Source: Streptococcus sp. HMSC067H01
GTDB lineage: Bacteria; Bacillota; Bacilli; Lactobacillales; Streptococcaceae
Length of the DNA: 64,000 nt
Direction: 5' to 3'
Assembly: GCF_001814775.1 (NCBI RefSeq)
Contig: NZ_KV817784.1
Coordinates: 97,845 to 161,844 of the forward strand
Position numbers and translations under genes: made by a program. The notes beneath the pieces are model-generated. The model was not told the origin of the DNA, made no database searches, and saw only the letters and a list, made by a program, of their open reading frames with translations. Positions 45,090 to 54,103 of this stretch are shown here, piece by piece. The stretch's first letter is position 1. Every line of letters begins with the position of its first letter.

Positions 45090-46853
45090 ATGAAACCTGA
45101 AAAGCCTAAAAAATTGGGTTTTAAAAAGATTTACCTCAATCTTGATAAAATCCTCTTTCTATTTTTTCTAATCTTTATGTTGGTCGACTATATTTGGTTA
45201 CCTTTGAATTCATTGATAGCGGGTTTTTTGCTAAGTCAGACGGGCTATTTGTTTATTTCTTACAATAACATTTTTGCCATTATCAAAAATGCTCCTATAG
45301 TCAGTATTGGCTTCTTAATCTTAATCATTCTTAACCTTTTAGTTGCTTATTTTCAACTCAGTCTTCTCTTTATAGGGGCGCGTCATCTTCTCTATCATGA
45401 GAAAAGAACACTGATAGAATACAGTCGTAAGGTCTTTCGTGAGAGTCTTGTCTTTATGAAAGGTCTGACAATTACAAAAGCCTTATTTATCTTCTTCTAT
45501 GTTGCCATGCTTTTTCCTTTTATCAGGAAGTTTTTAAAGATTTATTATTTTAATAAAATCGTAATCCCAGAGTTTATTCAGACCTACATGGAAGATAAAT
45601 ACTGGATGTGGTGGCTAGGTATAATCATCTTGTCAATCCTCTTCCTCTACGTTTCTGTTAAGTTGGTATTTGTTCTTCCAAAAATCTTTTATGATAAGAT
45701 GACAGTCAAGGAAGCTGTGCTCTATAGTCTTGAAAGAACTAGAAATCAATTCTGGTTTTACGCTTGGCATCTCTTTCTCATTGTTGTCAAAACAAATCTT
45801 TTCTTTTACTTGCTTCTAATCCCACTATTAGTTGGGCAGTTTTTAGTGGATGGTCTCACACAAAGAGAATCCTTGATTCTTGCTATTTCAAACTATACCT
45901 TGATTAAAAATATCCACTATATGGCCCTGACTTACTTCTTGGTTAAGTTCACCTCATTTTTAACGGGTGAGGAATTGGATATTATACCGAGACGAAAAAA
46001 AGACCATCTCATGAGATGGGGAGTTATGGGGTGTGCGAGTGTCATCTTTGCTATTGAAGGCTATGTCTATTTAGAAGCACCAGTTGCAAATCCTCCGCGC
46101 GTGATATCCCACCGTGGTGTTTCCAATGGTAATGGCGTGCAAAATACTGTAGAATCTCTAGAAAAGACAGCTCAACTAAAACCAGACCTTGTTGAAATGG
46201 ATGTGCAGGAAACCAAGGATGGTCAGTTTGTCATGATGCACGATGCGAATCTGAGAAGTCTAGCAGGATTAAATGTGACCCCTCAAGACCTAACTTTAGA
46301 AGAGTTGAAGCAGATAGATATTTTTGAGAATGGCTATCAAACTAAGATATCAAGTTTTGATGATTATCTAAATCATGCCAACCAACTAAATCAGAAACTA
46401 CTTATTGAGATTAAAACAAGTAGGAAAGATAGTGCTCAAATGATGGATCATTTTCTTGAAAAGTATGGTGCTAAGATTAAGGTTTATGGTCATCAGATGC
46501 AATCTCTAGATTACCATGTTATTGAAAAGGTAACCCAGTATGATAAGGAGATTCCAGTCTTCTTCATCCTGCCCTACAATTCCGTTTTCCCAAGAACAAA
46601 TGCTACCGGCTATACCATGGAGTATTCTACTTTGGACGAATACTTTGTGACCAAACTCTGGAACACAGAGCAGAAGCTCTATGTTTGGACGATTAACGGT
46701 TCGGAATCCTTTAACAAATCGCTTCATCTAGGAGTAGATGGTATGATTACGGATAATTTGGAAATGGTACAAGAAGAACTTGAAACTGCCCAGGAAGACC
46801 CAGAATACGCCGATTTACTTCTAAAGAAGGCAACAGAATTCTTTACTTTTTAG
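45090..46853 (+). CDS. Membrane-anchored glycerophosphodiester phosphodiesterase
   Basis: 587 residues. The N-terminal half (1-330) has about eight membrane segments (GPDPase_memb-type domain). The C-terminal half (340-580) is a GDPD TIM barrel: VISHRGVSNGN, QNTVESLEKT, LVEMDVQETKDGQFVMMHD, IEIKTS, VDGMITDN. Cleaves glycerophosphodiesters outside the membrane, possibly acting on lipid headgroups or teichoic-acid material. AGGAGG precedes the start. Confidence 0.9.
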   Translation: MKPEKPKKLGFKKIYLNLDKILFLFFLIFMLVDYIWLPLNSLIAGFLLSQTGYLFISYNNIFAIIKNAPIVSIGFLILIILNLLVAYFQLSLLFIGARHLLYHEKRTLIEYSRKVFRESLVFMKGLTITKALFIFFYVAMLFPFIRKFLKIYYFNKIVIPEFIQTYMEDKYWMWWLGIIILSILFLYVSVKLVFVLPKIFYDKMTVKEAVLYSLERTRNQFWFYAWHLFLIVVKTNLFFYLLLIPLLVGQFLVDGLTQRESLILAISNYTLIKNIHYMALTYFLVKFTSFLTGEELDIIPRRKKDHLMRWGVMGCASVIFAIEGYVYLEAPVANPPRVISHRGVSNGNGVQNTVESLEKTAQLKPDLVEMDVQETKDGQFVMMHDANLRSLAGLNVTPQDLTLEELKQIDIFENGYQTKISSFDDYLNHANQLNQKLLIEIKTSRKDSAQMMDHFLEKYGAKIKVYGHQMQSLDYHVIEKVTQYDKEIPVFFILPYNSVFPRTNATGYTMEYSTLDEYFVTKLWNTEQKLYVWTINGSESFNKSLHLGVDGMITDNLEMVQEELETAQEDPEYADLLLKKATEFFTF

Positions 46854-46860
46854 ATAAGAC

Positions 46861-46887
46861 AAAAGAGGCTGAATTCAGCCTCTTTTT
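46861..46887. terminator. Bidirectional terminator between GDPD gene and ybaB
   Basis: AAAAGAGGCTGAATTCAGCCTCTTTTT is a self-complementary hairpin with A and T runs on both sides, placed between converging genes. Confidence 0.9.
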
Positions 46888-46893
46888 ATGCTA

Positions 46894-47193
46894 TTAGAAT
46901 GGTAATTTTCCTGCAAAAGCACCGAGTTTCTTTTTGGTTGCCTCATCGATTTGTTCAAGAGCTGCATTCACTGCCTGAACAGTCATGTCAGAAAGAGTTT
47001 CGATGTCTTCAGGGTCAACAACCTCAGGATTGAAATCAATTTTTGTGACCTTCTTATCTCCAGTCAATGTCGCAGTTACAAGGTTTTGAACAGAAGTGCC
47101 AACAAATTCTGTAGCAGCAAGTTCCGCTTGACTTTGCTCCATTTGTTTTTGAAGTTTTTGAGCTTGACGCATCATGTTTTGCATATTCATCAT
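46894..47193 (-). CDS. YbaB/EbfC-family nucleoid-associated protein
   Basis: 99 residues: [19 protein letters not shown] helix, then [22 protein letters not shown] and a C-terminal helix ending in GAFAGKLPF. Dimeric DNA-binding protein. ATG 47193 is preferred for its family fit; a TTG at 47217 with AAGGAG upstream could add eight residues. Confidence 0.9.
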   Translation of the reverse strand: MMNMQNMMRQAQKLQKQMEQSQAELAATEFVGTSVQNLVTATLTGDKKVTKIDFNPEVVDPEDIETLSDMTVQAVNAALEQIDEATKKKLGAFAGKLPF

Positions 47194-47302
47194 AAGATTT
47201 AAGGTTTCCTTTAACAATTTTTTCTCCTTATTTTATCAATTTTAGATAGAAATGTCTAATGTTAATTTATAGCTTGTAATATTAAATTTTCTGACAATTC
47301 TA

Positions 47303-47331
47303 TTGAAAAATGAGAAAAAGGATGCTATAAT
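47303..47331 (+). promoter_or_regulatory. efe-tat operon promoter
   Basis: TTGAAA (47303-47308), 17 bases, TGC-TATAAT (hexamer 47326-47331). No Fur-like operator is evident by eye. Confidence 0.7.
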
Positions 47332-47377
47332 AAAACGAAAATAAAATGGGCTTCCCATGATTTAATAGGAGTATCTA

Positions 47378-48250
47378 ATGAAAAAACTTGGTTTTATCCT
47401 TTTATCTTCGGCATTGTTGTTATCTGCTTGTGCAGTTCGTTTTGAACAATCGTCAACTACAAGTGATTCCTCTCAGGTTACAAAATTGTCAGAAGATAAC
47501 CAAAAACTATTGGATAAGGCAACTAGTGACTACAAAGTATTTGTGGAAGAACAGATTGATAAACTTTTAACGGATACAGAAGGTTTTGTTCAACTATTGA
47601 AGGATGGTAAGTTAGAAGAAGCTAAAAAGGCATACCCTTTAATCCGTATGTCTTATGAACGTTCAGAGCCGATTGCAGAGAGCTTCGGAGAATCTGATGT
47701 GAAGATTGATTTTCGATTAGCAGACTACTTAGATGAAAACAAGACCGAAGAAGGTTGGTCTGGTTTCCACCGTATCGAGCGCATTCTTTGGGAGGAAAAC
47801 ACAACCAAAGGAACTGAGGTTTTTGGTGACCAACTGGTAAATGAAATCAAGGAATTGAAGGCTAAGATTGCGACTGTAGATGTTGATTACAAGATTATGC
47901 TAACTGGGGCTGTCGATCTTCTAAATGAAGTAGCGACAAGTAAGATTACTGGTGAAGAGGAGATTTATTCTCATACAGATTTGTATGATTTCCGTGCAAA
48001 TATCCAAGGTGCTGAGAAGATTTTCCAGCTATTTAAACCCTTGCTTGCAAAATCAGATGCAGCCTTGGTTAAGGAATTAGAGGAAGATTTCAAATCTGTC
48101 AATAGTTTGTTAGACAAACACATGACGGACAAGGAACATTATAAACTCTATACAGACTTAACGAAAGAAGACACTAAAGAATTGTCTGAAGCAGTGACAA
48201 AACTTGGTGAACCATTATCACAAATGGGTAAATTTCTTGGTGGAGAATAA
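47378..48250 (+). CDS. efeO: EfeO/EfeM-type iron-binding lipoprotein (M75 imelysin)
   Basis: 290 residues, lipoprotein signal with lipobox L-S-A-C at residues 15-18. M75 domain with metal motif HRIE in WSGFHRIERILWEE (about residues 128-141). Part of the EfeUOB ferrous-iron uptake system, where it binds or hands over iron outside the membrane. It lacks the cupredoxin domain of the E. coli protein, as in EfeM forms. First gene of a five-gene operon. Confidence 0.88.
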   Translation: MKKLGFILLSSALLLSACAVRFEQSSTTSDSSQVTKLSEDNQKLLDKATSDYKVFVEEQIDKLLTDTEGFVQLLKDGKLEEAKKAYPLIRMSYERSEPIAESFGESDVKIDFRLADYLDENKTEEGWSGFHRIERILWEENTTKGTEVFGDQLVNEIKELKAKIATVDVDYKIMLTGAVDLLNEVATSKITGEEEIYSHTDLYDFRANIQGAEKIFQLFKPLLAKSDAALVKELEEDFKSVNSLLDKHMTDKEHYKLYTDLTKEDTKELSEAVTKLGEPLSQMGKFLGGE

Positions 48251-48255
48251 GTAAT

Positions 48256-49470
48256 ATGACAAACAAAGGCGAAAAATTTTTTGAACAAAAAATGGACCGT
48301 CGAGAATTTCTAAAAAAAGCAGGTATCGGAGGTGCCGGTCTCGCACTTGGACTCTCTGGTGCTTCTGCTTTTTTCGCACCTAAGCTTGATGGTCAGGAGA
48401 AAATCTCGTACGGGGATGAAAAAATAGCCTTCTATGGTAAACACCAAGCTGGCATTACAACTGTCATGCAGAAAAACATCTATTTTGTTGTCTTGGATTT
48501 GTATACAACTGACAAAGAGAAAATCATCCAGTTATTTAAAGATTGGACGGATTATAGTGCCAAACTTGTAGAAGGAGAATTGGTTAAAAAAGATGGTAAC
48601 AATAGCCTCTTGCCTCCAAGTGATACTGGAGAAACAGTTGGGCTTAATCCTCATCGTTTGACCCTGACTTTTGGAGTTTCGGCTAGTTTCCTAGAAAAAA
48701 TGAAACTAGAGAACAAACGTCCAAAACTTTTTAGAGATTTACCTCCATTTCCAAAGGAACAATTACGAGAAAAGTACACGGGTGGAGATATTGTCATTCA
48801 AGCTTGTGCAGATGACGAGCAAGTTGCCTTTCATGCTGTTCGTAACCTTATCCGAAAAGGAAGAAATGCAGTTACTCTTCGTTGGAGTCAATCAGGTTTT
48901 GCAGCTATCGGTAATCGTATGGAAACTCCTCGGAATCTCTTTGGCTTTAAAGACGGGACTGCTAATGTTACCACTGAGAAAGAATTTGATCAGGTTGTGT
49001 GGGCAGATAGTAAGGATTGGATGGAAAATGGTTCCTACATGGCCGTTCGTCGCATCCAGATGTTCCTTGATACTTGGGATCGAACCAATCTGGAGGAGCA
49101 AGAAAATACCTTTGGACGCTATAAGGAAAGTGGAGCTCCTTTTGGTAAGAAAAACGAATTTGATGAGGTGGACTTGAGCCTTCTTCCTGACGATTCTCAT
49201 GTACGCTTAGCAAAAGAAGTGGATAAACCTCTCCTGCGTAGATCCTATTCTTATTCTGATGGAATTGATGAAAAGACAGGTCAGTTTGATACCGGTTTGC
49301 TCTTTATCTCTTTCCAAAAGGACCCAGATAGCTTTGTTAAAGTGCAGACCAATCTGGGTGCTACGGATAAAATGAACGAATATGTTACTCATATAGGTAG
49401 TGGCCTCTTTGCCTGCTTTGGTGGAGTGGAGAAGGGAGGTTACATTGGGCAGAAATTATTTGAATCCTAA
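48256..49470 (+). CDS. efeB: EfeB-like DyP-type heme peroxidase with Tat signal
   Basis: 404 residues. Tat signal MDRREFLKKAGIGGAGLALG (residues 13-32) with twin Arg followed by a hydrophobic core. DyP signature GFKDGTAN (Asp and Gly in the distal pocket) near residue 232, and RRSYSYSDGIDE near the end. Exported folded heme enzyme acting with EfeO and EfeU. The five-base gap to efeO and the 26-base overlap with efeU show tight operon organisation. Confidence 0.92.
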   Translation: MTNKGEKFFEQKMDRREFLKKAGIGGAGLALGLSGASAFFAPKLDGQEKISYGDEKIAFYGKHQAGITTVMQKNIYFVVLDLYTTDKEKIIQLFKDWTDYSAKLVEGELVKKDGNNSLLPPSDTGETVGLNPHRLTLTFGVSASFLEKMKLENKRPKLFRDLPPFPKEQLREKYTGGDIVIQACADDEQVAFHAVRNLIRKGRNAVTLRWSQSGFAAIGNRMETPRNLFGFKDGTANVTTEKEFDQVVWADSKDWMENGSYMAVRRIQMFLDTWDRTNLEEQENTFGRYKESGAPFGKKNEFDEVDLSLLPDDSHVRLAKEVDKPLLRRSYSYSDGIDEKTGQFDTGLLFISFQKDPDSFVKVQTNLGATDKMNEYVTHIGSGLFACFGGVEKGGYIGQKLFES

Positions 49471-51133
49471 AAGTCTTATCCTCCTATTTGCTTGTTTCTT
49501 CCTATTGATTTTTCCGGTAGGAGCTAAGGAAAATTTGAGTCCCTACTTTGTGAAAATAACTGATGCAACTAAAGCTGTTAAAGAAGGCAAACAAGATCAG
49601 GCAAGAAAACTAATCGATGAAATGACCAAAGATTTCGAGAAAGTCGAGAATTCTGACTCTGAAGCAGGGCGACAAGTTCAAGAAAAGTTGGCCTTAACTG
49701 GTGATATTACTGAAGACCAGTTAACTCAGATTTCTTTAGCCCTTTTGACATTTGAGAAAGAGCAAAATCCAGTCGACCTTGATGTAGAAAAAGAGAAACT
49801 TGTTTCACGATTAGAACCTCGTTTTGAAGCCTTAGACAAGGCAATCGCTTCTCAAGATCTGGAAGCAGTAAGAGAAGCCTATAAAAAAATGAATTCAACC
49901 TGGACCATCAATGAAGTAGTGGTTCGCGACCATAGTACAGCTCATTATGGGCAAGTGGAAACAGCAATTTCCTTCTTGCGTAGTAGCATTGAGACTGAAC
50001 CAACGAACTTTGATACTATTCAGGCATCGTTTGATGATTTGAAAAAAGCCATTTCTAACTTTGTTGAAGGTACAGAAATAGCGGCGACATCATCGAATCT
50101 GACCCTTAAGGATGGAATTGATCTTTTAAAAAAGGCCTTGACACAATTTCAAGCTGGTCAAGATAGTGAAGCAGCTGCAAGCATGAAGGAGTTTATTACT
50201 ATTTGGCCCACCATCGAGGGTTCTGTAAGTACAACCAATCCTTCGCTTTATACCAAGGTTGAAAGTGAAAGTCCTGTCATCATGGTTAAGGGAAAGGAAA
50301 GTGAATATCAAGAAAAGCTTTCTAGCTTGATTGCAGAATTGTCTCAAATTGATACTAGCGCTTCCTATAATGCATTTGATGCCATGCTCATCTTGCTCCG
50401 TGAAGGTGTCGAAGCTCTTTTGATTGTCATGGCGCTTGTGACAACTTTGAAAGCTGCTAAGATGAGAAAGGGACTCAAGTGGGTCTATGGTGGTGCATTT
50501 GCTGGTATAGTGGCCAGTCTTTTAATTGCCTATATCCTTCAGATTGCCTTTCCAGCAGTCACCTCAGGAACTAACCGTGAAATCATCGAAGGTGCAGTCG
50601 GGATTTTTGCGGTTATCATGATGATTTTAATCGGTATTTGGCTCCATAGCAAATCTTCTGTTAAAAAATGGAATACTTTTATGGAATCACAAATGCAAAC
50701 TGTCACGAAAACAGGCTCTTTCCTTTCTATGTTCGCTCTGAGTTTTCTGGCCGTCTTCCGTGAAGGTGCTGAGACGATTTTATTCTACGTAGGGATTCTG
50801 CCAAGGATTTCTAGTTTTGACTTTGTCCTAGGAATTTCTCTGGCCCTCTTAGTCTTAGTCGTGATTGCCTTTGTGATGAACAAGGCCAGTCAATTTTTCC
50901 TACCTCACAAGGTTTTCTTTATCCTGACTTGGATGATTTATGCCTTGGCTTTCAAGATGACGGGAGTCAGTATCCATGCCTTACAGTTGACAAATATAAT
51001 TCCAAACCATCTGATCTCAGGAATACCAAATATTGATATATTGGGAATTTACCCTAGTTGGGAAGGGTTAGCAGGTCAGATTATCTTTATCCTCGTAGTT
51101 TTTCTAATTACCATTAGACAGGGTGAAAAGTGA
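49445..51133 (+). CDS. efeU: FTR1/EfeU-family iron permease
   Basis: 562 residues from TTG 49445, which follows GGGAGG (49434-49439) by five bases; the longer frame from 49400 lies in efeB. N-terminal signal-like helix, an extracellular helical domain of about 290 residues (coiled-coil-like, Asp/Glu-rich), then the FTR1 membrane region with two REGxE iron motifs: LLREGVEALLIV and FREGAETILFY. This is the Gram-positive form where the extra domain is fused to the permease. tatC overlaps its stop (TGATG). Confidence 0.92.
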   Translation: MGRNYLNPKSLILLFACFFLLIFPVGAKENLSPYFVKITDATKAVKEGKQDQARKLIDEMTKDFEKVENSDSEAGRQVQEKLALTGDITEDQLTQISLALLTFEKEQNPVDLDVEKEKLVSRLEPRFEALDKAIASQDLEAVREAYKKMNSTWTINEVVVRDHSTAHYGQVETAISFLRSSIETEPTNFDTIQASFDDLKKAISNFVEGTEIAATSSNLTLKDGIDLLKKALTQFQAGQDSEAAASMKEFITIWPTIEGSVSTTNPSLYTKVESESPVIMVKGKESEYQEKLSSLIAELSQIDTSASYNAFDAMLILLREGVEALLIVMALVTTLKAAKMRKGLKWVYGGAFAGIVASLLIAYILQIAFPAVTSGTNREIIEGAVGIFAVIMMILIGIWLHSKSSVKKWNTFMESQMQTVTKTGSFLSMFALSFLAVFREGAETILFYVGILPRISSFDFVLGISLALLVLVVIAFVMNKASQFFLPHKVFFILTWMIYALAFKMTGVSIHALQLTNIIPNHLISGIPNIDILGIYPSWEGLAGQIIFILVVFLITIRQGEK

Positions 51134-51864
51134 TGGATCAAAAGGAATTGACAATTATTGAACATTTGGTAGAATTTAGAAAGAGATTGCTAGCAGTAGT
51201 TGTTTGCTTCTTTCTAGTATTCTGCGTTTCACTATTATTTGCCGATCAGGTTTATCAATTTATCACACAAGGCTTTAGTCAGAAGTTGATCGTCTTAGGA
51301 CCGAATGATATTTTATGGATTTATCTCCGTTTGGCAAGTTTGATGGCCTTTAGCCTTACCTTGCCCTTTACCGTTTATCAAGTTTGGAGTTTCGTCCGAC
51401 CAGCCCTTAAAAATGAAGAAGCAGGGGCGATTTTTGCTTATATCCCTGCAACTTTCCTTTGTTTTATCTTGGGATTAGCCTTTGGCTTTTATTTTGTAAC
51501 ACCAGCTATACTTCAGGTCTTACTGGGACTAGGTGAAAACTTATTTGAGACGCAACTGACAGCACAAAATTATCTAGCCTTTGTCTTTCAAACAACTGTA
51601 CCACTAGCGTTTATCTTTGAATTGCCAGTTATCATTGCTTTTTTTACCTCAATTGGTTTGATTGGACCTGGCCTACTCATTTCTTATAGACGTTATGCTT
51701 ACTTCATTTTATTGGTATTGGCAGTTATATTGACGCCGGCCGATTTTATTAGCGATTTAGCGATGACTGTTCCCCTAATCCTTTTGTATGAGGTTAGTAT
51801 CGCTATTAGTAAATGGATAATTAAGAGAAAAAGGAAAGGAGAAAAAAATGGGAATCTTACGTGA
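51133..51864 (+). CDS. tatC: Twin-arginine translocase subunit TatC
   Basis: 243 residues, six membrane segments, starting at the ATG that overlaps the efeU stop. TatC motifs: LTIIEHLVEFRKRLL, FVRPALKNEEAGAI, FELPVIIAFF, DFISDLAMTVPLILLYE. Recognises twin-arginine signals. Its placement after efeB and before tatA implies a Tat system dedicated to the peroxidase. Confidence 0.94.
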   Translation: MDQKELTIIEHLVEFRKRLLAVVVCFFLVFCVSLLFADQVYQFITQGFSQKLIVLGPNDILWIYLRLASLMAFSLTLPFTVYQVWSFVRPALKNEEAGAIFAYIPATFLCFILGLAFGFYFVTPAILQVLLGLGENLFETQLTAQNYLAFVFQTTVPLAFIFELPVIIAFFTSIGLIGPGLLISYRRYAYFILLVLAVILTPADFISDLAMTVPLILLYEVSIAISKWIIKRKRKGEKNGNLT

Positions 51865-52015
51865 TATTGGTGCACCAGGCTTGATAGTCATTGTTCTTGG
51901 AGCATTGTTGATTTTTGGACCAAAACGCTTACCAGAGCTAGGCGAATCAGTAGGAAAGATGCTTGCCGAGTTTAAGAAAGCCGTTAAGGGCATCGGTGAG
52001 CAAGAAGAAAAATAA
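51848..52015 (+). CDS. tatA: Twin-arginine translocase pore subunit TatA
   Basis: 55 residues: one membrane helix (GLIVIVLGALLIFGPKRLPEL) with the F-G-P-K-R-L-P-E-L TatA hinge, then an amphipathic helix and an acidic tail. AAAGGAGAAAAAA precedes the ATG within the tatC 3' end. Minimal TatAC pair as in other Gram-positives. Confidence 0.93.
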   Translation: MGILRDIGAPGLIVIVLGALLIFGPKRLPELGESVGKMLAEFKKAVKGIGEQEEK

Positions 52016-52035
52016 ACGAAAAATGATTGAATAGA

Positions 52036-52086
52036 GTTGAGAATTGTTAGCTTGGAATTATCTCTGGCTACAATCTCAACTTTTTT
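52036..52086 (+). terminator. Terminator after tatA
   Basis: GTTGAGAATTGTTAGC and GCTACAATCTCAAC form an imperfect stem, followed by T6. Closes the efe-tat operon. Confidence 0.8.
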
Positions 52087-52092
52087 ATTTAG

Positions 52093-52120
52093 TTTAAGGT
52101 TTCTTTAAGGTTTCTATAAT
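52093..52120 (+). promoter_or_regulatory. CiaR-box promoter P1 of the lic1 operon
   Basis: TTTAAG-GTTTC-TTTAAG (52093-52109) matches the CiaR direct repeat exactly, and TATAAT follows at 52115-52120. In pneumococcus the CiaRH system activates a lic1 promoter of this type. The stretch 52121-52298 shows no further structure. Confidence 0.75.
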
Positions 52121-52298
52121 ATTCTAAAGAACTCTATATTAATAGGATTGACTAGATCTTGGTAGAAGAAATTAGATAATCATTTGCTTTTTTTTAAAAG
52201 AAAGTGCACTAGGAAGAAATAATGTTCAGATTAAGGTTTAAAAAGAGCGTTTTCTAGGCATAAAGTCTTTGTATTTCTTTCAAGATAGAGCCAGATTG

Positions 52299-52307
52299 TG
52301 ATATAAT
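52299..52307 (+). promoter_or_regulatory. lic1 promoter P2, extended -10
   Basis: TGA-TATAAT (hexamer at 52302-52307) lies 44 bases before tarI. It is probably the constitutive lic1 promoter. Confidence 0.65.
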
Positions 52308-52351
52308 AGTTAACAATAAGTTTTTTTAGAATGAACTAAAGGAGTATAAAA

Positions 52352-53059
52352 ATGATCTACGCTGGAATTTTGGCGGGTGGCACTGGCACACGCATGGGGA
52401 TCAGTAATTTGCCAAAACAATTTCTAGAGTTGGGAGACCGCCCAATCTTAATTCACACTATTGAAAAATTTGTTTTGGAACCAAGTATTGAAAAGATTGT
52501 AGTTGGAGTCCATGGAGACTGGGTTACACACGCAGAAGATTTAGTTGAAAAATTCCTTCCGCTTCATAAAGATCGTATTATTATCACCAAAGGTGGTGCT
52601 GATCGTAATTCTAGTATTGAAAAAATTATTGAAGCTATTGATGCTTACCGTCCAATCACGGAAGATGATATCGTAGTCACACATGACTCAGTTCGTCCCT
52701 TTATCACACTTCGAATGATTCAAGACAATATCGCTCTTGCTCAAAAACATGATGCGGTTGATACTGTGGTTGAAGCGGTGGATACTATCGTTGAAAGTAC
52801 AAATGGTCAGTTCATTACAGATATTCCAAATCGTGCTCATCTCTATCAAGGACAAACCCCTCAAACCTTCCGTTGCAAGGACTTTATTGACTTGTATGGT
52901 TCTTTATCAACAGAAGAAAAAGAAATTTTGACAGATGCTTGTAAAATCTTTGTCATTAAGGGTAAAGATGTTGCCTTGGCAAAAGGGGAATACTCAAACC
53001 TTAAAATTACAACAGTTACAGACTTGAAGATTGCTAAAAGCATGATTGAGAAAGATTAG
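52352..53059 (+). CDS. tarI: Ribitol-5-phosphate cytidylyltransferase TarI
   Basis: Makes CDP-ribitol for teichoic acid. 235 residues with the IspD/TarI fold: LAGGTGTRMG and FLELGDRPILIHTIEKF, VTHDSVRPFI. The IspD-like enzyme of isoprenoid synthesis is an alternative, but the lic1 context and neighbour tarJ settle it. AAAGGAG precedes the ATG. Confidence 0.92.
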   Translation: MIYAGILAGGTGTRMGISNLPKQFLELGDRPILIHTIEKFVLEPSIEKIVVGVHGDWVTHAEDLVEKFLPLHKDRIIITKGGADRNSSIEKIIEAIDAYRPITEDDIVVTHDSVRPFITLRMIQDNIALAQKHDAVDTVVEAVDTIVESTNGQFITDIPNRAHLYQGQTPQTFRCKDFIDLYGSLSTEEKEILTDACKIFVIKGKDVALAKGEYSNLKITTVTDLKIAKSMIEKD

Positions 53060-53063
53060 AGAC

Positions 53064-54086
53064 ATGATTAATCAAATTTATCAACTGACAAAACCAAAGT
53101 TTATCAATATCAAATATCAGGAAGAAGAAATTGATCAAGAGAATCATATTCTCATCCGACCAAATTACATGGCGGTTTGTCATGCGGATCAACGCTACTA
53201 TCAAGGAAAACGTGATCCAAAAATCTTATCAAAGAAACTTCCAATGGCTATGATTCACGAGTCTTGCGGAACGGTCATTTCTGATCCAACTGGTACATAT
53301 CAAGTCGGTCAGAAGGTTGTCATGATTCCAAATCAGCCACCAATGCAAAGTGATGATGAATTTTACGAGAACTACATGGCTGGTACTTATTTCTTATCTA
53401 GTGGTTTTGATGGATTCATGAGAGAGTTTGTTTCTCTTCCTAAGGATCGCGTGGTAGCCTATGAAGAAATTGAAGACACAGTTGCTGCTATTACAGAGTT
53501 TGTCAGTGTTGGCATGCATGCCATGAATCGTTTCATGACGGTATCTCACAGCAGACGTCAACGTATTGCAGTTATTGGTGATGGTAGTCTAGCCTTTGTA
53601 ATGGCAAATATTATCAATTATACCTTGCCTGAAGCAGAGATTATCGTCATTGGACGTCATTGGGAAAAACTTGAACTCTTTTCCTTTGCGAATGAACGTT
53701 ATATCACTGATAGTATTCCAGAAGATTTAAGCTTTGATCATGGATTTGAGTGTTGTGGTGGTGATGGATGCGGTCCTGCTATCAATGACTTGATTCGTTA
53801 CATCAAACCCCAAGGTACCATTTTGATGATGGGAGTGAGTGAGTATAAGGTTAATATCAATACTCGTGATTCTTTAGAAAAAGGCTTGTTATTAGTTGGA
53901 TCTTCTCGTTCTGGAAGAGTTGACTTTGAAAATGCCATTCAAATGATGGAAATTAAGAAGTTTGCCAATCGTTTGAAGAATATCATTTATCTAGAAGAAC
54001 CAGTAAGAGAGATTAAGGATATTCATCGAGTTTTTGCTACAGATTTAAATACTGCCTTCAAGACAGTCTTTAAATGGGAAGTGTAA
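53064..54086 (+). CDS. tarJ: Ribulose-5-phosphate reductase TarJ
   Basis: Alcohol-dehydrogenase-family (MDR) enzyme reducing ribulose-5-P to ribitol-5-P for TarI. 340 residues from ATG 53064. Zn-type N-terminal motif MAVCHADQRYY and MIHESCGTV; Rossmann motif IAVIGDGSLAFVMANII. The upstream in-frame start at 53046 overlaps tarI and is not needed. Confidence 0.9.
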   Translation: MINQIYQLTKPKFINIKYQEEEIDQENHILIRPNYMAVCHADQRYYQGKRDPKILSKKLPMAMIHESCGTVISDPTGTYQVGQKVVMIPNQPPMQSDDEFYENYMAGTYFLSSGFDGFMREFVSLPKDRVVAYEEIEDTVAAITEFVSVGMHAMNRFMTVSHSRRQRIAVIGDGSLAFVMANIINYTLPEAEIIVIGRHWEKLELFSFANERYITDSIPEDLSFDHGFECCGGDGCGPAINDLIRYIKPQGTILMMGVSEYKVNINTRDSLEKGLLLVGSSRSGRVDFENAIQMMEIKKFANRLKNIIYLEEPVREIKDIHRVFATDLNTAFKTVFKWEV

Positions 54087-54103
54087 GGATATGGAGGTTG
54101 ACC

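Noticed and set aside
52121-52298. A cia-dependent small RNA after the CiaR box
   Set aside because: No terminator hairpin follows the promoter within the usual 90-150 bases, so a direct lic1 promoter is more likely.
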